Shown: piece by piece, positions 34,610 to 46,655 of the stretch | Position numbering within the stretch: position 1 is the first letter of the stretch | How the letters are laid out: every line of letters begins with the position of its first letter | Assembly: GCA_039619475.1 (NCBI GenBank) | Contig: CM077115.1 | Coordinates: forward strand, 504,515,352 to 504,579,351 | Origin: Icerya purchasi | Taxonomy: Eukaryota; Arthropoda; Insecta; Hemiptera; Monophlebidae | Direction: 5' to 3' | DNA length: 64,000 nucleotides | Notes under the pieces: generated by a model | The model's input: only the letters and a program-made list of their open reading frames with translations | What the model was told of the DNA's origin: nothing | The model's database searches: none | Program-made: the position numbers and the translations under genes

Positions 34610-34940
34610 ATTTTGGTCACTTTACGCACTATTTTGAACTTTCCGGCAACTTCAAAAGCTTCGTGAAGGAAATGAAATACGGCTTTGTCCGTGATCTCTC
34701 GATCAATGCACGCACCGCGAAAAACAATTCTGCGTCCCGAGGGCATAATTTTATTCCGAACTAGAGAAATATATAGAGGAAAATGCGCATATTTTTAACC
34801 TTGTTCAAAATTTTTAATACCACCCGCCGCGTGCAAGACAAGTAAGTTTTCGCGCTTTTTTGAACTTTTCGGCATTTTCGGAAGTTTCGTTAGGGACATT
34901 TAAATGCGGGTTCGTTCGCGACTAATACATCGCGATATAT
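34610..34940 (+). repeat. Diverged tandem duplication, offset about 230 bp
   Basis: TTTTGAACTTTCCGGCAACT (about 34630) and TTTTGAACTTTTCGGCATTT (about 34860) start two similar stretches; both go on through a TTCGTxAxGGA block and then a G(G/C)xTxxGTxCGxGA block. Similarity fades after about 90 bp. No protein family is recognised in either copy. Confidence 0.5.
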
Positions 34941-37470
34941 CCTGTAAATAAACATTTTTTTTTTTTTTTTTTATTTTATTCACCACTTTCGAGCTTTCGG
35001 CGGCCTGAGGGCTTAAATATAAAATTGTAGGCTCGCCTGTAATAGTTTCTCTATAAAAAGAGTTCTTTATGCATATGTTTGAGATACGATTCGGTTTCCC
35101 CCTACTATTTTTATACTCAAGCTATTATTACGTAGCTTGAAGTTGTAGATTGTCATAGACAAAAGTTTAATTGTAATTTGCGATCCAATTTTGAAGTTTA
35201 TAAGCGAAACCGTTTGTGAGTTATGGATTTTTATTTGATATTTTTGTCGTTTCTGAACCATCTTAGTAGAATTCCGTACATTATTCCAAGATTAGAGTAA
35301 TTGAAACCTTAACTATCAATATGATCTTCAATAAGGTTTTAAAATCGTTAACGACTTCACTGTCATGTTAATTAAAGTGCTTGTAAAGGCATTTTAGTTT
35401 TCTTCTAAAAAGACCTCTTAGTTTTTTCAGTTTTTGTTTTGTAGTCTTTTATATCGCTTCAAATTAACAGAATTAAAGAGCACCATTGCATTACATTTCT
35501 GGTTGTGTTATATGACAATTAGAGGAAATGAGCTTCTTTTTTTTCTTTCTCTATATTACCGCCGACTGGATTTCAATCAATACTGAATAACAAAAAAAGT
35601 TTTCGCAAAAGACTAACATGAGTTGAGTGTCCATTATGTAAATCAGTGTATCCAACCGATGGCCCCCTGGTATTTTTTTTTTCTTCTTCTTTATATATAC
35701 CATATATCGGAGCAGCTTATGGGCAAACACTTTCTGCTTGGTTTTTCAATCGTTATTAGCTCAACTTCGACACAATGTCAAAAAACCAGTGTCATGTTTT
35801 CGAAAGTATACGAGAGCAGCGTGTAAAACGGTATGAAAACAGTTTACCAACATGGAAAAAAAATGCAGTTCCCAGAATTTTTTATAAATTTTAATACTTT
35901 GTCTCGCGCTCACTTTTTTTAATTTTCCTTTTAATTACTCGTAAATATATTTATATTATTATATCAAAGTTTAATTCTAGAGAAAGAAAATGCGAATGTT
36001 TTCATTGGTCGTTTGAAGATAATCTCGGGAATTATCGCAGTCATTTTAAAATTCTCGTTCTTCCCATATAGGTCTTAATCTATCACCGGTTTACTGCCGC
36101 AGTTTATTTTCGAACTTTCGAGGTCGTTCAAAAATGTGCAATTACACATTGACAAAAAGTTCCCTTTCCCACCGGATGGTATACATGTACATGCGTGCGA
36201 GATTTAAACGTAAATGGCCGAACCGATGATTTTTATTTTGCAAATGTGGAGGGAGGGTACGTCTGCTTATTGTCGTCGTTGTGTTCAATTTAAAAACTAA
36301 ACATTTAATATTTCAGTAGCCGAACAATAGCACACAGGGGTTGGTACAAAACAACACACCCACACATTTCAATCGCGTCAACTTCGAGAACTCCGGCAAT
36401 ATCGTACAGTTTTTAATCATTCTTAATTATACGATTATAATTACGCGTTTTTTAAATCACTCTTTTATTATTGTTTAGAAACAATTAAAATAATAAATAG
36501 ATGAATCACGGAAACATTTTGTAGTAAATCGTTAAAAAATACCGACACATATTTCGGAGCTAAACTCATGGTGAATTTTTTGTATACGTTAAAATTTTAC
36601 CAATTCCATTTTTTGGAAGGATGTAATCATTGTATTAAGTTTCGAAGCAGCTAATTTCTGTTAAGTGGGATGGTTTACATGAGGAAAGATATTACCATCC
36701 CGATTCAGTAATAACACAACTTCTCCCGACTTATATTAATACGCACGGATTGCCTGTTTCGGAACTTACGGGAAAAAATAAATAGTTTGAACAGAATATA
36801 GCTCGGAAAATTGCAGTCAGAAATAAAATTCGAAATGTAATGAAACTGCGAATTTTTAAAGAAATAGTTCGCAAACAATAATGGCATACGTAGAATAAAA
36901 AATAGGTAATACATTAATAAACAAAAACGTACATAACATTGTAAATGATTCAAATGTAAAATGGTCATATAAAACCAATAACAACGTATTTAATAATTAA
37001 TAGTACTGCGAATAATAATAGCGCAACGGGTGTATACAACGAGACGCGGTCATACATAAAATTACTTGTAACGCGTTCTTCATTAAAATACACATAGAAC
37101 AGAACTGTAGAAATTTGAATGTGTGTTACCGGTATTACAATGAATATAACAAAGAATAATTTAAAGATATTAAAAATAATCTACGATCATAATATACAGC
37201 GGATTTTGCGGAAACGTATTAACAAATAAAATAATTTCAAATGAAAATAAATACACCTGATAATAATCCTTTATATAATAAAATATGTACAAATCTGTTT
37301 TAATTATATTTACAAATTTTTATAGTATTATGTTCATTCCTAATTAATTATTATTTTAAAGGTTGTTTTTGTATTTAACTTTAATGCACAATTCACCATG
37401 AGTGAAGCTCGTTTGACGCAGAAACATGCGTGTCGCTATTTTTTTTTTTTTTTTTTTTTTATTACTATTA
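34941..37470. other. Spacer; no recognisable gene
   Basis: AT-rich with scattered T runs. A TATTTCAG acceptor-like site near 36310 is followed by about 30 open codons without a recognisable motif. Confidence 0.4.
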
Positions 37471-37985
37471 TTTTTTTCGGTATAACCACGTCGCAAATAT
37501 TATTAGTTAACGTTTCGAATAGTAAAACAATCGATCCTCGATATTATAATTGGAGGAAGGCATAGTCCGTTGTTGCGAAAGGTGGATAAATCACCGGGAG
37601 AGCACTACACGGCGTCGTCCGTATTTTTGTCGCCGGTTAGCTGCTTGCACCAAACAATATATAAATTGTCATGCTAATGGCGTGGCTGGCGGGAAAAATT
37701 TGCTAACTGTTAACAAAGTAGCAAATTCATGGTGTTTACTAATTACAAGTTCTTTGAACCGCCTAAAATTTTCATAAAACTGCTGCACTTGTTGCTCTTC
37801 TGACGAATCAATTAAGATTTAATATCAATCGCTTCTGGTACGGTTAAAAGCTAGCCCCCATCGTTATGTTAATCCATTCATCGTCAGACTCGTGCATATT
37901 TTGGCTCTGATGATGAATAGAGGAATACTTTCGAAACGTTAGCTAATAATGTTTGGGACGTGGTTTATACCGACAAAAACAATGC
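37471..37985. repeat. Inverted repeat pair (about 60-75 bp arms)
   Basis: The left arm at 37471-37530 (TTCGGTATAACCACGTCGCA through TAACGTTTCGAATAG) pairs with the reverse complement of 37908-37985 (GTCGGTATAAACCACGTCCC through TAACGTTTCGAAAGT). The right arm abuts CTCTGATGATGAATAGAGG. A 22-base T run (37439-37460) lies just left of the pair. The class of element is unknown. Confidence 0.65.
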
Positions 37986-39144
37986 AATAAATTTCAGGAG
38001 CCAAGAAAATTTGAAATTATGTCAGTATTTTTTAACAATTCATAATAGTTTTTAAGCAATAAAAGAATAATATCTACAAAATACTTCCTATCAAAATAAA
38101 ATGATTACGAATAATTAAGTGAATATAATTTTAAAGGGTCGATTCGCCTAGATAAAAATTAAAAATACGCTGTGAAAAAGGCCCCTGAAAATATTTTTTT
38201 CTTTTAAATTCGATTTATAGTCTGATAATACGATACGGAATTTCGTTTTTGTATCGAATCGAGCAAAGAAAATCGAACAAGAAAGCGAATACAAGGCGTT
38301 TGGTAACTGTATACAGACATAATAGAATAGGTGAAACAGTGTCATCACTAACACGTTTTAATAACGGATTAATTATTATGGTGAATCAGACATTTAGGCG
38401 ACAAGCAAACCGTACTAATAAGAGCTGTTTTGGATTTCTAGTCGTTACCGCGGGGTAAATAATATAGATATTTAAAAAAAAAAAAAACAAAAAAAAACGT
38501 GAATTTGAATTTAAAATAATTATAGTAATTACAATTTTCGTATTTTCGTGTGAAGTATTTGTGTTCTGTGTAGTAACGTGTGGTGTCAATTTTTGTACCG
38601 AGATTTATTTTTCATTACAGAGTTGACAGGAATTTTCCTTTACGTGTTATAAAAATTATAAGCAAACCAACTAGAAAAAGACGATAATAAAGAATAAGAC
38701 AAAGAGAAATAAAAAAAAAAAAAAAGAAGTAGTAAATGACAACATACATGGTAGACGATGCGTGAAGACTGGTGCCTTGCCTAAGTGTTGGTTTGAAAAC
38801 ACAGCGTTAAAAATCTAGTAATAGAAAGTCTTTGACTTATAGCAGAATTTTTGCGTTAGGAATCGGCACTCAATCGCTGCGAATATATTCCCGTTATTTC
38901 GATTTTCCTTCGTATGCTGAATCTTTATGTCTGCCAGACTCGAATATCGATGTAGTCAGTTTAGGATTTTTCACGCTTTTAACGGAGTTCATCTCAAACC
39001 AAAGCACCGCAATGAACTTACAATCAATCAATCGTGGTCACTTTAACAAAGTCGTATTCAGAGTCGAGGCGAAATTTTACCTTTTTCAGAAATCTTTGTT
39101 TGCCTACATCTTTTTTGACGCCAAAGGTTGACCATAAAAAACTA
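37986..39144. other. Spacer; no recognisable gene
   Basis: AT-rich, with A runs near 38475-38498 and 38710-38725. The 99-codon plus frame at 38832-39131 has no recognisable motif and ends just before the TIR element. Confidence 0.4.
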
Positions 39145-39455
39145 ATATGTGTACGTGCATCTAACTAGGTCCCACTTTGTCGAAATTATTTACGGAGATA
39201 CAGCGATTTTTCGGATGTTAGGTCAGAATTGTTGATTTTGGGATTTTTAGCGTTTCTAGTATAGAGTGAACACTGCTCTTTCCAATGCCACAAACGGCAA
39301 TGTGATCCGACCTCGCATTCGTGTTCTATGGTCAAAAACCTGAATGCGCCTCGCCTGTCGCCTGGTTGCTATGCAAATTTTTTTTCTCTGTGTCTAGCTT
39401 TCGCCATCTGGCCATTCAGCATTTTATATATATATATGTATATATAAATATATAA

Positions 39456-39489
<34 letters not shown>

Positions 39490-40005
39490 ACACATATAAT
39501 TTTATTAAGTTATTATTTATAAATTATTAAAATAAATTACATTTTATACAATTATGTTACCGAGTTTTATGTATTGGTACAAAATGTAAGCAGGTTCCTT
39601 ATCCGGTTCTTGCACCATCTATAATAAGGTTATTGGCATGGTCTTATAGAATGGTAATATTCTTTTTAAAAATTCTGTTCTATGATCATCATGTATTTCA
39701 CATTGCCAAATAATGTGTTCAATTGAGCCAATCTATCCGCATTCGCATAGATTATTCGTTATTATGTTCAGCTTATGTAATATTTCCGGAGTTCTTATAT
39801 GACCCGTACGTATTCGGCATATATAACGTATAAATAAAATTGTTTTTCTCAAAAGTATGGTTTTTCAGATTTCAACTTCAAACGCAAATATCTCGACGAG
39901 TTTTGTATTTGGAAGTCTCCGCGAGGTCTCAATCGACCAGGAATTTTGTCTAGTATATTAACGCCATACTGACAAAGTAGGACCTAGTTAGATGCACGTA
40001 CATAT
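39145..40005. mobile_element. TIR-bounded element interrupted by a LINE tail
   Basis: The left end ATATGTGTACGTGCATCTAA and the reverse complement of the right end ATATATGTACGTGCATCTAA begin inverted repeats of about 36 bp (through ACTAGGTCC(C/T)ACTTTGTC) with two mismatches. The interior holds a minus-strand LINE fragment with an AT-repeat tail (39421-39842), so the original element was shorter. The superfamily and target duplication are unclear. Confidence 0.7.
39540..39842 (-). pseudogene. Non-LTR retrotransposon ORF2 C-terminus (I/R1-type)
   Basis: Minus-strand translation gives ICRIRTGHIRTPEILHKLNI, then NNLCECG, then after one stop IGSIEHIIWQCEIH. The spacing CxCG...SIEHIxxxC is the cysteine-histidine motif downstream of the reverse transcriptase in I-, R1- and Jockey-type elements. 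A second stop occurs about 35 residues later. The 3' side (39421-39490) is an imperfect TATA/TAAA repeat that probably represents the element's tail. It is 5'-truncated and dead. Confidence 0.75.
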
Positions 40006-41039
40006 ATGAAAAAATAAAATGCGTCCTATATAAAATATCGCATCTACATCAATCACACTTTGCGTCGCTGTCTGTTAAATTCGGAAGGTTTATTTCATTT
40101 TTAAATATAAAAAATAACATTGGATTATAACTTTTCTCAAAATTAAAAAGTAAAAAAGTAAAATTTCAGCTAAAGGGTAATATAAACGTTTGCATATATA
40201 AATGCTTGTTTATTCTTTACAACCTGAGTCGGAAGGTTTTTATTTATTTTTTTATCTTCTTTTTTTAAAAAAAGCGCGACAGCGCTCTGTTAAAACCGAC
40301 CCCCGGACCTCAAAAAATGTAGAAAATGGTATTCTTTGAAAGAGGAGAAATGGTTTAATCGAAAATTTTTCTGCACCGAAGGAGGAGAAGGTTTAGAACC
40401 GTTTGCGTTAATCAGTTTTTGATTAAAAATGGTTTAGAATATTTCGAATTAAATACCATTTTTTCATGATATTTTAAACGATATCTGCCGTCGTCGAGTT
40501 TTTTTTCATCGAAAGCAGAAAACTATTTCCGTTCCAAAAATTTGATTAAAACCTTCATAAAAAAAAAAAAAAAGAAAAAGAAACAGGTGACACAGCTGAT
40601 ATAACTTAACATATCTTAAAAACATCGTTTAATTCGAACATTTCTTTTTTTGAAGTTTTTTCTACTCCCTTTGCGCTTGTTTAATTCAAAATTTTTTATA
40701 TAATTTTTTCACCTACAAGACACGATATTTTCCTATAATTTTCTGTAGAATTATTTGCGCATAAATCGTCGTCGGAATCTCCGAGGAGAATTTAATTTGT
40801 CGTATAAATTGATATTTTAATTTTACCGGCGCTATTTTTGCCCGTAATAAACGCGGCTAAATGAAAAATTTCTCATTAGACTTCATAACGCAAAACGACA
40901 GATTTTCATATATGAAATATCCGGTACCTATATAAATGGTAGCTCTGTAATATTAAATAATTGAAAGTTTCGTCAAGTTCTTTTTATAAACTCTGCCAGT
41001 CATAGGAAATCGTTTGAATATCTTTAAGGGTTCACACGC
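40006..41039. other. Spacer; no recognisable gene
   Basis: AT-rich without identifiable features apart from an A run near 40559-40573. Confidence 0.4.
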
Positions 41040-41044
41040 GTACG

Positions 41045-41403
41045 TGTATTCTTCTTCCCTAACGATTTCCCAGTGCGGGGTCCGCTTGGTGGCACTTTCT
41101 TCTCTATTTTCTACGGTCCTCGGCGTTCTCTATCCCAACACCGACTTCCACCATGTCGTTGTTGACGGAGTCTATCCACCGTCTTCTCGGTTTTCCTCGT
41201 GGTCGCTTTCCTCCAGAGTTATAATCCATTAACATCCTCACAGGGCAATATTGTCTGTTTTTCTCATGATATGACCGTACCATCGGAGTCTTCGCTTCCC
41301 GTAATTTTAAACGTACAGGTGCAACTCCTATACGTTCCCTTATATCCTCGTTTTTGATATGGTCGGGGAGTGTGTGCCCAAAAGACCAACGTAACATTTT
41401 CAT
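41045..41403 (-). pseudogene. Non-LTR retrotransposon ORF2 C-terminal fragment (RTE-like)
   Basis: Minus-strand frame with KMLRWSFGHT, NEDIRERIGVAPV, KLREAK, PVRMLMDY, GKRPRGKPRRRWIDSVNNDM and ENAEDRRK, then a stop where the family has tryptophan, followed in frame by RKKVPPSGPRTGK. MLRWxxGxTxxDxIxNExIRxRxGVAP and GRPxxRWxDxV motifs close ORF2 of RTE-type and related elements in animals. The upstream reverse transcriptase is missing, cut at an AT microsatellite (41410-41430). Confidence 0.85.
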
Positions 41404-41430
41404 CGTACGTATATATATATATATATATAT

Positions 41431-43267
41431 TTCGTGGAGTCCCGACCCTAACTAAAGTATGCCATCTGAATTCTGAATATGTGCCTGAAATTGAAAATAT
41501 CAGTTCCTACGGTGAAATATTTTCAGACGTTGCTCGTTAAAATATACAGTTTGTAATCTTTCCCTACATGTTGAATTCAAAAACTTCTACACTTAAAATT
41601 GTTAAGTGAGTATTATTGGGTTTTTTTTCTTTTTTTGTTATGAATCAGAAAAGGGAAGTTATTAAGATTATAACAGATTCGCCGAAAATTTACACGTCGC
41701 TGATCCAATCGTCGAGCAATTACTTTAAACTGACGGTGGTTTTAGGTAGTTTTAAAACGTTTGACTGGAATGACTCTCGAAGACTCGTCGCGACTACGAC
41801 GGAGTTCAAAAGCAGCCGGAAGTTGTCAGGAAGCGAGGTTAAATAAATTGCGAGCAAAAGAGAAAATAAAATTTATTCAAAGAGCAACTTTAGAGTCGAC
41901 CGACTTACGAGTACAGGGCACCTTTTGTGTGTGTGTGTGTGTGTGTGTTTAAACGGGTAAAGTTTTAGCATATGAATTATTCTGTTACGTTAAAAAGATC
42001 ATTAATGGTTTTCGAGCTAAAACAGTTGGATAAAAAAAAAACAAAAAAAACATGGTTCTTCTTTTACAATTAATTTAGTAGTAATCAAGGTGGCAGTGAC
42101 CGTCAGATTTATCGCCTTCAAGGATCTAGAAGTGCATTTGCATCCTAGAGATATTTAAAGAATTTTGAATCATACCGCGCCGGTGGCTGTGAACTTGCAA
42201 CAACAGGAGTGTCGCGTGAAATATGGAAAAATACGAAAACTAGTTTACACTTTGCCCCAGCATCAAGAATTACACAAAATCGTAACTAGTAGTGCAGACG
42301 CATATTATTAATTGCTAATGGCGGATGAAACAATTTCGCGAATGTTCGATTCCATCAGTGGGTAGTAGTTGAGCAATAATACGCGTTTAATATTTAACGC
42401 TGTCGAGAGACTTTTAATGAAATAAGGTCGATGCTCTTCATAGATGGAACATTTAAAAGCCACGTCCATTCAGTGAAATTTTCACTATTCACTTGGCTAC
42501 TATTCCGCCGACGAATCAAATTTCCAACAAATTCCACATATTATGGTGTAGAACAAAAATATGCAAGTTACATACGTTGTTGTCGAAAGTATAAAATGTT
42601 AAAATTAATTTCGAAACAGTAGCCGTTATGACAATACCGATTAGCAGCGTAGTCTCCGTTCTTTATTATGTCACGAATTAAATTCCCCGCCATAAAATAC
42701 AACAAATCAGATTAGCTGATAAATATCGAAATGGTAAACAGCAAAAAATAAGAGAAATGTGCGTCGCTCTAGCTGTAATGCCGGTATGGAAGATGCGTAG
42801 AGATAAAGCTTGAGCATTGCGGAATGTAGCTGATAAAGAAGTATGGCAGTGGAGGCCTGGAATAATAAATCTGGACGAAGCGTCACAAACACAGCTTTTA
42901 CTGTTTTTTATTCAAAAAAATAAAATATACAGCGAATGAAATTTCGAACTGATGGCTTGAGATCTGAGGCTGAAAGGATGCAAAAATGAAATAAATATAT
43001 ATAGGTCAAGGTCGAGATCGATATTTCATAGGCCGAAACTAATAATTAGAACGTACCTATTATTAACGCCAGTAAGATTTATTAAAACAGTTCTCGATTC
43101 CGTCGACAATTGCTGCTTTTGTAAGTAATTACGCATGTATTTTTTGATTTTTCGCGGCGGTGAAGTTCAGAAACCGTGAAGGAAACTTCTCTAAATGAGC
43201 GATGCGTAATTTTCTGTGTATTGTTCAGTCGTCTGCATAAAATATTTATTCATTTATTTATTTTATT
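41431..43267. other. Spacer; no recognisable gene
   Basis: Includes a TG microsatellite at 41926-41949. Open frames of 60-76 codons show no recognisable domain. Confidence 0.4.
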
Positions 43268-43425
43268 TTTTTTCTATATATTTTTGGGCGCGTCGACTGA
43301 GGACATTAACCGAGCGAAAGTGAATTTTTTCTCTCAAAGTTTTCAATGTACGGTAGTGGAATTTGAACCCGGTTCTATCCGAACAAAATACAAATGCCTA
43401 ATTAATTACGTCATGGTGTCTGAAA
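43268..43425 (-). mobile_element. tRNA-derived SINE, copy 2
   Basis: The minus strand matches copy 1: a decayed A box (AATTAATTAGGCATT), a B-box-like GGGTTCAAATTCCACT, then the shared body ending in GTCGACGCGCCC. The B box departs from the consensus, so internal transcription is unlikely. Confidence 0.75.
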
Positions 43426-43994
43426 TAAATGCGAGTGAAGATGTAAAATTCAGAAAATTTAACTGATTAGTGTTTGTTTGTTTTTTTCTTTCTTGGAGTA
43501 CTGAGATTTAGCCGGCAGCTAATAAAAGGGGTACTACTGATTTAAACCGTCATTTTAACTTTTATTTAAAGTGAATTTCGACGTTATAAAAAGTTATATC
43601 GTTATTTATAAAAAATACGTATCCCGGAACAGCGGGATTTCCGGAGTTATTTGTGGAATATTTCTCGCTAAAGTTATAATGCTTCAGTTAGCTTGAGATA
43701 ATCCCTCTCTGAACAGTATGCATTTTTGCAACCCCGGATGGTCCACTGAACCGAGTTTCTATCGTTTTGACCTTATTCCATCTCGTCCTTTTGCCGAGTA
43801 AATCTAATTTAGTGTTAATGAGTTTTTGATTTTTTTTTCTTTTTTTTCTTTAATTAAACTTCACCATATCAGTGCGATTTTCGAAACCCCAAAATTCACG
43901 TTAAATCAGCTACTCTTCATAAACTTTAAAATAATTCAATCGTTCCGTACTAAAGACTATTTTTTAGCCGTATTTTTCGATATATGTATATAAA

Positions 43995-45760
43995 GCTTTC
44001 GACACGGTCTGCAAATACAAAATTATAAAAACCCTTCATTCTTGGGCTATTAAAAGAAATATTCTTCATTTCATCAGTAACTTTCTTGAAGGCAGATTCA
44101 TGGTGCACATAAAATATTCTCTTTCTTACCGATACACCCTCGAAAATGGAGTCTCACGAGGCAACATTCTTAGTCCAACATTCTCTAATATTGCTATCAA
44201 TGATTTATCGCATGCAATCCAACCCATGGTATTCAAATTCCTTTTCGGGGATGATTTCTGCATTTTTATCAGTTGTAAAGATCCGAAATTAGGAAAAACT
44301 CAGCAAGCGATAAACCAGATTCACTCCTGGTCTTAGTATTTGTTGTGAAAAATCAGTAGAAATTTACTTTTGTAGTCATTACAAATATCCTCGAACCATA
44401 CAAGCTGAACAAAATCTCCATACCAGCTTCGAGTAAGATATCTTGGAATACCGTTCGACTCCTCATATACAAGATCTCCCCATATCGGTAACTTGAAAAA
44501 GAAATGTTTTCCAAAAAATAACCTCCTAAAAAAAGTTATCTCGTACCAACTACAACTCGAATTGACTTAATTATTGAAACTGTCTCGTTCCACATTATCC
44601 GTCCAATTCTTGATTATGGCTCTCCTATGTACACAGTCTTTGCTGCCTCATCTCATCCAAATCCATTCAACACTATTCATAATACTAGCATGAGAATATC
44701 AACTGAAGTTTCTTGTACCACTCCAACTTCGAGTCTTTTTTGAGCATAGCCTCTGAGCCACCTCTATCAATACAAGACAATATACTTCCTCAAGTGATGT
44801 TCTTAAAATTTTGACAAACCTTATCTTCCATTCTTCCCTCGAATATCTGACTCCTTTACAATTCTTGTTACAAAATTATCTTACTTTTCTTCAATCTATA
44901 CTTATCAATGAAGCAAAGGTATACACCATTTTTTAAATAAATCTGAACCCTCTCTGGATAACTTTTAAACCAACAATTAATTTCTTTTTTTTCTAAACAC
45001 TCGAAATCCTTCACAAATTCTGCTATTTTCCGTCAGAATTTTCTTGCGCTAATCAGTGACTAAATTTCAAGATAATCTACACCGATGACAGCAAAATCCA
45101 AGAACGTTCCCTGGTTGTTCAGCTATAATATACTGTGCAAAATCCTAATATTTTCGGATTGCCTATTAGCTCTATCTTTCCTGAATAAATACCGTGATAA
45201 AAAATGGCATTCCATTACCTAAGAAATTATCCAAAAACTAATCAACTCCGATAAAAATTTAGTTTTCTGCCGGATTCCTTCTCACTGTGGGGTATTCCTG
45301 GGAATGAAATAGCCGACCTATATGTTAAAGAAAATTTAAACGTTTCTCCTATTTCCAACATCCCTTTTCTTCTTGCAAATCTAAAAGCACATCTAAATTC
45401 TTTATTCGAAATTTAGTCCTGACAATTCTGGCATCATGTTTCCTATACCAATAAGCTGAAAAAGAAATTTATCCTTCCAGCTCATATACAAGTAGCTCCT
45501 ACAGATTTATTCACTGTTACACGTTTTACTTCATTGCTTTATATTCAAAAAAAAAAAAATTACTCCAGTCTGTGCCTAAATCACAATTAGACACGTTATA
45601 TTATCCGGATGTGTTCAAATTCAGTTCTCAGAGATCATTACTCTTTCCTGACATATCCCATCTTTCAATTTAGGCAAACGACTAATTTTGCTGATGCTTT
45701 TTGGATTCAATGATTATTTTACACCTTAAATATCGTGATAAAGAAGAAAAAAAATATTAA
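43995..45760 (+). pseudogene. I-type LINE relic: reverse transcriptase plus RNase H
   Basis: From 43995 one frame reads AFDTVCKYKIIKTL, then LENGVSRGNILSPTFSNIAI with NDLSHAI, and FLFGDDFCIF before a TAG at 44334-44336: reverse transcriptase motifs up to the catalytic box (GDD for the usual ADD). Next, about 44580-44700, comes a thumb-like block with RPILDYGSPMY and NTIHNTSMRI. RNase H pieces follow: IYTDDSKIQ near 45075 and FCRIPSHCG near 45262, then after a frameshift GIPGNEIADLYVKENL. RNase H after the reverse transcriptase points to the I group. Many stops and shifts make it non-functional. The endonuclease is absent. Confidence 0.85.
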
Positions 45761-46017
45761 AAACTCACCAACTCTAAACTAGATCTACTTAGAAAAAGGA
45801 CGAGGTCGTAATGACGCGGCTCCTGCTGAACTCGCTTGTTTCCCACATTTTCACAAATTTGAATCTGTTATTCCGACTTCTTTTAACGTTCGCTATGTTA
45901 GGATAGTGACCTGATCTTTATCTTTCATTTGAACACCGACATTTCTTGGATATTATAATACTGTTTGCCGTAATGCATACTAGCATTTTTAAGTGCGTAG
46001 TTTCCTACTGAGTTTAC

Positions 46018-46150
46018 TTTTCGCGTGCTCCCCCCTCCGGAGCTCGTCGATTATGGACATTAATTAAGCGCTTGAGGAATTTTTTTAAAATTTTCAATGC
46101 GTATTAACACCGGAACCTGAACAAAACGCCACTGCCTTACTCCATGATCG
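46018..46150 (-). mobile_element. tRNA-derived SINE, copy 3
   Basis: On the minus strand GTAAGGCAGTGGCG and GTTCAGGTTCCGGTGTTAAT correspond to the A and B box zones of copy 1, and the body (TGAAAATTTT..., TCGACGAGCTCCGGAGG) matches copies 1 and 2. Promoter boxes are decayed. It has the same orientation as copy 2, on the other side of the I-type LINE relic. Confidence 0.65.
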
Positions 46151-46189
46151 CTATTATAACTTACCGTGGTTTTAAGTTAATCATATATC

Positions 46190-46655
46190 CAGACAGCTCC
46201 ATATTACATTATGGAATGATATTTATTTGTCCTTTTCTTCCGATACGAATTCCTTTTATCCTTTGCGTGCAGCCTTTACCTACTCTCACCAGTTGGTTTA
46301 ACAAGCTTCCTTCCGACACTTTTTCGTTTTTCCTTCGTCTCTTCCCCGCGGTGTCCTCTTCACCCATAAGATTCCTTTTTTCTGTGTGATGTCACTCATT
46401 GTTTTCTTCGAATGTTCCTAACTTTCTTCAGAACGTTCTCTCTTCTATTCTCAGCTTTTGGATCTTGGTCTTCCTACTCCATAGAATAACTCTTATATTT
46501 TCTCATTTCCTTTCTTGTCAGTTGTTCCTATTCTAGCTTCTTTCATTCATTCTATTTCGCACTAGATTAAAATCTGATATGTTATGCTCCTTTTGAGCTA
46601 TTATTTAGATTCCTCGGTTAACTGGGTTCTTGCTCTTCGTTAGCCTCCCCAAGTT
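46190..46655 (+). pseudogene. LINE ORF2 tail and 3' end, degraded
   Basis: Across shifting frames the plus strand reads RAAFTYSHQLV, then SLPRGV and THK, resembling the end of ORF2 in several insect LINEs (FxRTxxLWNSLPxGVFPxxY). Downstream, 46575-46650 (TGTTATGCTCCTTTTGAGCT through GCTCTTCGTTAGC) matches the reverse complement of 54165-54240. The link between the coding-like part and this 3' end is inferred from adjacency. Confidence 0.45.

Noticed and set aside
37907..37937. Hammerhead ribozyme core (CTGATGA ... GAAAC)
   Set aside because: Helix II between the core parts (19 nt) does not form a good stem, and the flanking helix I/III could not be confirmed; not listed as an RNA gene.
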